From: Verrucomicrobia bacterium UBA1211
GTDB taxonomy: Bacteria; Verrucomicrobiota; Kiritimatiellia; RFP12; UBA1067
Direction of reading: 5' to 3'
DNA length: 10,442 nt
Assembly (NCBI GenBank): GCA_002309585.1
Contig: DBXN01000045.1
Coordinates: 19,596-30,037, forward strand
Below the pieces are notes generated by a model, which was not told the DNA's origin, searched no databases, and saw nothing but the letters and a program-made list of their open reading frames with translations. A program made the position numbers and the translations under genes. Position 1 is the first letter of the stretch, and each line of letters opens with the position of its first letter. This document shows positions 6,081 through 10,442 of the stretch, in pieces.

Positions 6081-7207
6081 GCGGCTGGACCACAAAGAAA
6101 CTGGGCGAGGTGTGCGAGGTCGTTCTTGGAGGAACGCCTCGAACTAGCATTGATGTGTACTGGGGTGGTTCTGTACCTTGGTTGACACCGGGTGACATGG
6201 GGAAAATTAAAGGGTTGTATGTCGCTGAAACATCGCGTTCACTCACTCAACAAGGACTTGAAAACGGTAGCAAACTCTTCCCGGAGAATTCAGTTGTCTT
6301 ATCAACTCGTGCGCCTATTGGTTACGTTCTTATAAACACCGTACCAATGTGCACTAATCAGGGATGCAAAACGCTTATTCCTAATTCTACGATTGCGCCT
6401 GAATACTTGGCATATAATCTTATTGGCCGAACAATCGAGTTGAATGAATTAGGTACTGGGACAACATTTAAGGAACTTTCCACTGGAGTGTTAAAGAATA
6501 TAGATATCCCCATCCCACCCCTCGCCGAGCAGAAGCGGATTGTGGCGAAGATCGACGCGGCGTTTGAGAAGATCGATGCGCTGAAAGCGAACGCCGAGAA
6601 GAACCTTGCGAACGCGAAGGAGCTGTTCCAGTCCGCACTCGACGAGGCCATGCGCCCGAAAAAAGGCTGGGTCGAAAAGCGGCTGGGGGAGGTGTGTGAA
6701 GTTCTTGATTCGCAAAGAATCCCGATAACAAAGAAAGACCGAAAACCAGGAATGATTCCGTACTATGGGGCGACGAAACAAGTTGACTCGGTGGCGGATT
6801 ACATCTTTGACGAAAGGCTTCTTTTATTGGGTGAAGATGGCGCGGATTGGTCGGCTGGTGCAAACTCAGCATACATTATTGAGGGAAAATCATGGGTTAA
6901 TAACCATGCTCATGTCCTTCGACCCATGGCTGATATTGTCATTGATGTTTGGTTGATGTTCTATTTAAATGCAACTGATTTGACAAAGTGGGTGTCCGGC
7001 ACAACCGTGCCAAAGCTCAATCAAAAGAATATGTGCGACATTCCTGTTCCAATTCCGCCGATTCGCGAACAGACGATTCTCGCCAAAAGTATAGAAATAC
7101 TTTCCTCGAAACTTGAAACCCTCCAGCAGAACTACGCACAGCAGATTGCCGACTGCGCGGAGATGCGGCAGGCGATACTTAGAGAAGCATTTGAAGGGCG
7201 ACTATGA
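6077..7207 (+). CDS. hsdS: type I restriction-modification system specificity subunit HsdS
   Basis: The 376-aa DNA recognition subunit, which reads a bipartite target and docks HsdM and HsdR. It has the two-fold layout of full-length HsdS. Target recognition domain 1 spans about residues 10-145, followed by a conserved helical spacer (IPIPPLAEQKRIVAKID, about 144-195). Domain 2 spans about 205-323 and ends in VPIPPIREQ, followed by a C-terminal helical region to residue 376. Each half opens with the same phrase (GW..K.LGEVCEV at residues 3-15 and 197-209). The ATG at 6077 has GAGGAG eight bases upstream and overlaps the previous stop. An open frame back to 5660 is not coding. The recognition domains are visibly more AT-rich than the helical spacers, a mosaic typical of domain exchange. 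The stop overlaps the hsdR ATG. The target sequence cannot be read from the protein. Confidence 0.95.
   Translation: MSGWTTKKLGEVCEVVLGGTPRTSIDVYWGGSVPWLTPGDMGKIKGLYVAETSRSLTQQGLENGSKLFPENSVVLSTRAPIGYVLINTVPMCTNQGCKTLIPNSTIAPEYLAYNLIGRTIELNELGTGTTFKELSTGVLKNIDIPIPPLAEQKRIVAKIDAAFEKIDALKANAEKNLANAKELFQSALDEAMRPKKGWVEKRLGEVCEVLDSQRIPITKKDRKPGMIPYYGATKQVDSVADYIFDERLLLLGEDGADWSAGANSAYIIEGKSWVNNHAHVLRPMADIVIDVWLMFYLNATDLTKWVSGTTVPKLNQKNMCDIPVPIPPIREQTILAKSIEILSSKLETLQQNYAQQIADCAEMRQAILREAFEGRL
6083..6121 (+). repeat. direct repeat copy 1, opening of HsdS half 1
   Basis: It encodes GWTTKKLGEVCEV and pairs with 6665-6703, which encodes GWVEKRLGEVCEV. The two copies are similar in DNA, with CTGGGCGAGGTGTGCGA here against CTGGGGGAGGTGTGTGA there. 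They mark the internal duplication of hsdS and could serve as recombination points for exchanging recognition domains. Confidence 0.75.
6665..6703 (+). repeat. direct repeat copy 2, opening of HsdS half 2
   Basis: The second copy of the in-frame repeat (GWVEKRLGEVCEV), lying 582 nt after copy 1 and directly before target recognition domain 2. Composition changes sharply after it, from the GC-rich spacer to AT-richer recognition-domain DNA. Confidence 0.75.
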
Positions 7208-9597
7208 ACGAAGCGCAGACAAGACTTGAGCTGATCGACCCTGCGATAAGGGCAGCGGGTTGGACGGCGGCAAACGGCTGCAGGATGCTCGTGGAGCAGT
7301 CCGCGTGCGAGTTCGCGCCCGGGCGCGTCGGCAAGGTGCGCGGCAAGCCGCTCCGCGCCGACTACATCCTCACGTATCGCGGGCGGCGTCTCGTCGTCGT
7401 GGAGGCGAAGAGCGACGAGTGTCAGGCGATCGAGGGGTACGAACAGGCGCTCAAGTACGGGCGCAACCTCGGCATGGTCGCCGTGTTTGCGACGAACGGC
7501 AGGGAGATTCTTGAGGTCGATCTTAAGACGGGCGGCACGGAAGTGGTCGATGCGTTTCCGAGTCCGCAGGAGGTGTGGCGGCGGGCGTTCCCGAACGAGA
7601 ACGGCTGGCGCGATTCGTTCGACGCGGTGCAGTACTGGTTCGACGCTGTGAAGAAGCCGCGCTACTACCAAGAGCTTGCGGTGAACCGCGTGACGGACGC
7701 CGTCGCGGCGAAGCAGCGTCGCATCCTTCTCACGCTCGCTACTGGCACGGGCAAGACGTTCATCGCGTTCCAGATCGCGTGGAAACTCTTCAAGGCGAAG
7801 TGGAACCTGCAGTCGGCGAAGGGCGACGGCTCGCCGGGGGCGCGCACGCCGCGCATCCTCTTCATCACCGACCGCAACATTCTCGCGAACCAAGGGCTCA
7901 TCGACTTCAGCGGATTCGACGAGCACGCACTCGCGCGCGTCACGCCCAAGGCGATCCACAAGCGTGACGACAAGGTGCCGACGAACGCGACGGTGTTCTT
8001 TACGATCTACGAAACGCTCATGTTGGGCGAACCGGGCAAGGAGTTCTACCGGCAGTACGCGCCTGACTTCTTCGACTTCATCATCATCGACGAATGCCAC
8101 CGGGGCGGCGCGAAGGACGAAAGCACGTGGCGTCAGATTCTCGAGTACTTCGAGCCCGCCTACCAGCTCGGGATGACCGCCACGCCCAAGCGCGACGTCA
8201 ACGCCGACACGTACCGCTACTTCGGGCGGCCCGTTTACGAGTATTCGCTTCTTCAGGGCATCGAGGACGGCTTCCTTACGCCGTTCCGCGTCCAGAAGGC
8301 CACATGCACCATCGACGACTACGAATATGACCCGGACGATACGGTCGTTGCTGGCGAGGATGAGCTGGACAAAGACAAGACCTACGAGGAGAAGGACTTC
8401 TACCGTGGGCGCATCCGCATCCGCGAGCGCGACGAGGAGCGCGTGAAGGAGCTGCTGGGCAAGATGCGTCCGATGGACAAGACGATCATCTTCTGCTACA
8501 ACCAGCCGCACGCGATGGAAATCATGGGGATGGTCAACAAATACCAGAAGCTTGCGGAGAAGACGCCCGACTACTGCCGTCGCGTGACGGCCCACGATGG
8601 AGAAGAAGGTGAGCGGTTCCTACGCGAGTTCCAGAACAACGAGAAGCAGTTCCCCGTCGTCCTCACCACGTCTCAGAAGCTTTCGACTGGCGTGGACGCG
8701 AGGAACGTGCGGAACATCGTGCTGATGAGGCCCGTCAACTCGATGGTGGAGTTCAAGCAGATCGTCGGGCGCGGCACGCGGCTCTTCGACGAGAAGTATT
8801 ACTTCACCATCTATGACTTCGTGGGCGCGAGCGACAAGTTCGACGATCCCGACTGGGACGGGCCGCCGGTCTGCCCGAAGTGCGGGAGCGATCCGTGCAT
8901 CTGCAAGCGCGGCGGCGGTGTCGGCAGCTCGGAACTCAGGGAGGATAGCCTCGGTTGGGAGTTGGAGACATGCCCCGTCTGCGGCAACCTCCCGTGTACG
9001 TGCGGCAAGAAAGACAAGACGGTTGTCATCAAACTGGGGAAGAATCGCCAGGTCCAGGTCAAGACGGAATGGGAAAGCCTCATCATGTACGATGGGAAGA
9101 TGATTCCCGTCGAGGAGTTCGTGAAGAAGGTCTTTTCGAAGGTATCGGGTTTGGTGGGGTCTGCGGAGGAGCTTCGCAAGGCGTGGAGCGAACAGGCCTC
9201 GCGGCGTGAACTGCTCGCGAAACTTGCGGAGAACGGCTTTGAGATGGAACGGCTGAAGGCACTGCAGAAGTTGATGGAGTCCGATGACTGCGACCTGCTG
9301 GACGTCCTTGAATATGTCGCGTTCGCGGTACCGAGGAAGAAGCGCGCGGAGCGGGCGGAGGCGGCGCGGCTTGGCCTCAGCAAGTGGGTCAAGGGCGATG
9401 AGGCGCTGAATTTCTACACGTTCGTACTCGACAACTACGTGCAGGGTGGCGTCGACGTGTTCACGCACGAAAACGCGCTCTCGCAGCTCATCGTCACGAA
9501 GTACGGGACCATCAATGACGGCAAGGCCCGGCTCGGCGGATCGAAAGCCATTCAGCTTGGCTTCGCGACATTGCAGAAAGAGGTCTATGCGGCATAA
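7204..9597 (+). CDS. hsdR: type I restriction-modification system endonuclease/translocase subunit HsdR (EcoEI-like)
   Basis: The 797-aa motor and nuclease subunit, close in length to EcoEI-type HsdR. The N-terminal PD-(D/E)xK nuclease has Asp53 (RADYIL) and Glu67-Ala-Lys69 (VVVEAK). The superfamily 2 helicase motifs follow: Walker A ATGTGKT at 179-185, DECH at 296-299, TAT at 325-327 and QIVGRGTR at 519-526. A Cys-rich insert carries CPKCGSDPCIC at 557-567 and CPVCGNLPCTC at 590-600, a duplicated CPxCGxxPCxC motif that could bind zinc. After it comes a C-terminal helical domain (about 610-797), expected to contact the methyltransferase core. The ATG overlaps the hsdS stop (ATGA), with AAGGG at 7194-7198. 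All key residues are present, so the enzyme should be active. Confidence 0.95.
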   Translation: MNEAQTRLELIDPAIRAAGWTAANGCRMLVEQSACEFAPGRVGKVRGKPLRADYILTYRGRRLVVVEAKSDECQAIEGYEQALKYGRNLGMVAVFATNGREILEVDLKTGGTEVVDAFPSPQEVWRRAFPNENGWRDSFDAVQYWFDAVKKPRYYQELAVNRVTDAVAAKQRRILLTLATGTGKTFIAFQIAWKLFKAKWNLQSAKGDGSPGARTPRILFITDRNILANQGLIDFSGFDEHALARVTPKAIHKRDDKVPTNATVFFTIYETLMLGEPGKEFYRQYAPDFFDFIIIDECHRGGAKDESTWRQILEYFEPAYQLGMTATPKRDVNADTYRYFGRPVYEYSLLQGIEDGFLTPFRVQKATCTIDDYEYDPDDTVVAGEDELDKDKTYEEKDFYRGRIRIRERDEERVKELLGKMRPMDKTIIFCYNQPHAMEIMGMVNKYQKLAEKTPDYCRRVTAHDGEEGERFLREFQNNEKQFPVVLTTSQKLSTGVDARNVRNIVLMRPVNSMVEFKQIVGRGTRLFDEKYYFTIYDFVGASDKFDDPDWDGPPVCPKCGSDPCICKRGGGVGSSELREDSLGWELETCPVCGNLPCTCGKKDKTVVIKLGKNRQVQVKTEWESLIMYDGKMIPVEEFVKKVFSKVSGLVGSAEELRKAWSEQASRRELLAKLAENGFEMERLKALQKLMESDDCDLLDVLEYVAFAVPRKKRAERAEAARLGLSKWVKGDEALNFYTFVLDNYVQGGVDVFTHENALSQLIVTKYGTINDGKARLGGSKAIQLGFATLQKEVYAA

Positions 9598-9662
9598 GGG
9601 GATCACATCCGCATTGTAAAACGTGCGGGTGCCGTATCCGGCCATGCCCGCCAATTGGTTTA

Positions 9663-9689
9663 GGACACAAATCACTACATTTTGTGTCC
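9663..9689. repeat. perfect 9-bp inverted repeat between hsdR and nrdD
   Basis: GGACACAAA at 9663-9671 and TTTGTGTCC at 9681-9689 are perfect inverted arms around a 9-nt centre. As RNA this would be a stable hairpin 66 nt after the hsdR stop. No T-run follows it, so it is a poor intrinsic terminator. The right arm and centre coincide with NrdR box 1, so it may be part of the nrdD operator, with an extra half-site (ACACAAA) upstream. Confidence 0.6.
9672..9687. promoter_or_regulatory. NrdR box 1 upstream of nrdD
   Basis: TCACTACATTTTGTGT matches 13 of 16 positions of the NrdR box as I recall it (acaCwAtATaTwGtgT). It is followed 16 nt later by a second box, so the box starts are 32 bp apart, about three helical turns. 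Tandem boxes at this spacing are the usual operator of the repressor NrdR, which controls ribonucleotide reductase genes. Confidence 0.75.
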
Positions 9690-9703
9690 GAACGCCGAGC
9701 CAG

Positions 9704-9719
9704 GCACAATATATTGATT
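9704..9719. promoter_or_regulatory. NrdR box 2 upstream of nrdD
   Basis: GCACAATATATTGATT matches 13 of 16 positions of the NrdR consensus, including the CACAATATATTG core. It is in phase with box 1. It contains TATATT at 9710-9715, which could itself be a -10 element. Bound NrdR would then block polymerase directly. The nrdD start is 76 nt downstream. Confidence 0.8.
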
Positions 9720-9724
9720 TTCGG

Positions 9725-9753
9725 TTGCAATTCTTCCGCCGATTTGTTAATGT
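9725..9753 (+). promoter_or_regulatory. weak alternative promoter candidate for nrdD
   Basis: TTGCAA at 9725-9730, a 17-nt spacer and TAATGT at 9748-9753. The -35 is reasonable and the -10 weak (three of six). The competing candidate is TATATT inside NrdR box 2, which lacks a good -35. I cannot choose between them from sequence alone. Confidence 0.25.
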
Positions 9754-9795
9754 AAATCTGTTTTTACCCGGATTCTTTGGAGGACCTCTTATTTT

Positions 9796-10442
9796 ATGAA
9801 TATCATCAAGCGCAGTGGTGAAGAAACCCCGTTCGAACGGGAGAAGATCGCTTCCGCGATCCGGAAGGCGAACGCGACGGTCGAAGATGCCGACAAGTTG
9901 ACCGAGGCGCGCATCGCCCGGATCGCCGAGCAGATCGAGGCGTTCGCAGCGGCGCATGACCGCGCCCTCTCGGTCGAGGAGATCCAGGATCTGGTCGAGA
10001 CGAAAATCCAAGAGGCCGGCGCTCACGCGGTCGCCAAGAAGTATATCAAATACCGTTTCGTGCAGGACCTGAAACGCCGCAAGAACACGACCGACGGCGA
10101 GATCCTCACCCTGATCAACTGCACCAACGAGGAGGCGAAGCAGGAGAACGCCAACAAAAATCCGACCATCAACTCCGTCCAGCGTGACTACATGGCGGGC
10201 GCGGTCTCGAAAGACGTCACCAAGCGGCTGCTGCTCCCCGACGACATCGTTCAGGCGCACGATGCGGGATTGATCCATTTCCATGACATGGACTACTACG
10301 CCCAGCGGATGCACAATTGCGATCTCGTCAATCTGGAGGACATGCTCCAGAACGGCACGGTGATCTCCGGCACCCGGATCGACCGGCCCCACACCTTCTC
10401 GACGGCCTGCAACATCGCCACGCAGATCATCGCGCAGGTCGC
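9796..10442 (+). CDS. nrdD: anaerobic (class III) ribonucleoside-triphosphate reductase, N-terminal part (runs off the window)
   Basis: The first 215 codons of the oxygen-sensitive glycyl-radical reductase that makes deoxyribonucleotides and needs the activase NrdG. Residues 1 to about 90 are an ATP-cone allosteric domain (MNIIKRSGEETPFEREKI, then EEIQDLVETKIQEAG and KKYIKYR). The catalytic barrel begins afterwards: INSVQRDYMAG, HDAGLIHFHDMDYY, and RPHTFSTACNIATQIIAQV, where Cys205 is probably the active-site cysteine of the class III motif. GGAGGA at 9779-9784 precedes the ATG by 11 nt. The gene has two NrdR boxes upstream and so is probably repressed when (d)ATP is high. The C-terminal glycyl radical site lies beyond the window. 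It implies anaerobic or facultative growth. Confidence 0.93.
   Translation, partial: MNIIKRSGEETPFEREKIASAIRKANATVEDADKLTEARIARIAEQIEAFAAAHDRALSVEEIQDLVETKIQEAGAHAVAKKYIKYRFVQDLKRRKNTTDGEILTLINCTNEEAKQENANKNPTINSVQRDYMAGAVSKDVTKRLLLPDDIVQAHDAGLIHFHDMDYYAQRMHNCDLVNLEDMLQNGTVISGTRIDRPHTFSTACNIATQIIAQV

Noticed and set aside
7132..8595. 487-codon open frame on the minus strand opposite hsdR
   Set aside because: Antisense to the conserved nuclease and helicase motifs of HsdR, with Arg/Val/Leu-rich shadow composition.
9625..9651. GC-rich imperfect hairpin (GCGGG/CCCGC with inner GCC/GGC) after hsdR as a terminator
   Set aside because: The stem is interrupted and no T-run follows, so it does not meet the pattern of an intrinsic terminator.
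8620..10392. 590-codon open frame on the minus strand spanning hsdR, the intergenic region and nrdD
   Set aside because: It crosses two well-supported plus-strand genes and the NrdR boxes, and its product resembles no family. It is a GC-driven shadow.
1..10442. CRISPR arrays, tRNA or rRNA genes, insertion sequences, attachment-site repeats around the hsd locus
   Set aside because: I saw no regularly spaced repeats, tRNA-like folds, transposase or integrase genes, or matching direct repeats at the cassette ends near 2632-2678 and 9598-9662.

Overview
The window comes from a GC-rich bacterial chromosome. It holds the edge of a ribosomal protein operon (minus strand), a two-gene operon for exported proteins, a type I restriction-modification locus with an AbiE-type toxin-antitoxin pair inside it, and the 5' part of an anaerobic class III ribonucleotide reductase gene with NrdR-type operators. 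The nrdD gene suggests an organism that can live without oxygen. A possible lipoprotein signal suggests a diderm envelope. I cannot fix the phylum. The gene style would fit an anaerobic member of the PVC group (Kiritimatiellota or Lentisphaerota), but that is a guess.

Layout. Positions 1-489 (minus) carry rplX and the start of rplE, with rplX apparently first in its transcription unit. Positions 490-711 are a divergent intergenic region. Positions 712-2631 (plus) carry a secreted transglutaminase-like protein and a right-handed beta-helix protein, 3 nt apart. Positions 2679-9597 (plus) are the defence cassette: hsdM, then a 113-nt gap with a good sigma70-type promoter, then abiEi, abiEii, a 70-codon gene of unknown function, hsdS and hsdR. 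Positions 9598-9795 are intergenic, with two tandem NrdR boxes and a perfect inverted repeat. Positions 9796-10442 are the start of nrdD.

How the genes work together. HsdM and HsdS should form the modification methyltransferase, and HsdR adds ATP-dependent translocation and cleavage. AbiEi (antitoxin and likely autorepressor) and AbiEii (nucleotidyltransferase toxin) form a type IV toxin-antitoxin pair. All four junctions from abiEi to hsdR are 4-nt stop/start overlaps (GTGA, ATGA, ATGA, ATGA), so abiEi, abiEii, the small gene, hsdS and hsdR look like one translationally coupled unit behind the abiE promoter, with hsdM upstream in a separate segment. A 6-bp dyad flanks the -10 box of that promoter. 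If AbiEi binds there, the antitoxin would also set expression of the specificity and restriction subunits, and loss of the locus could release the toxin. This composite, with its unidentified small gene, is the most interesting part of the window.
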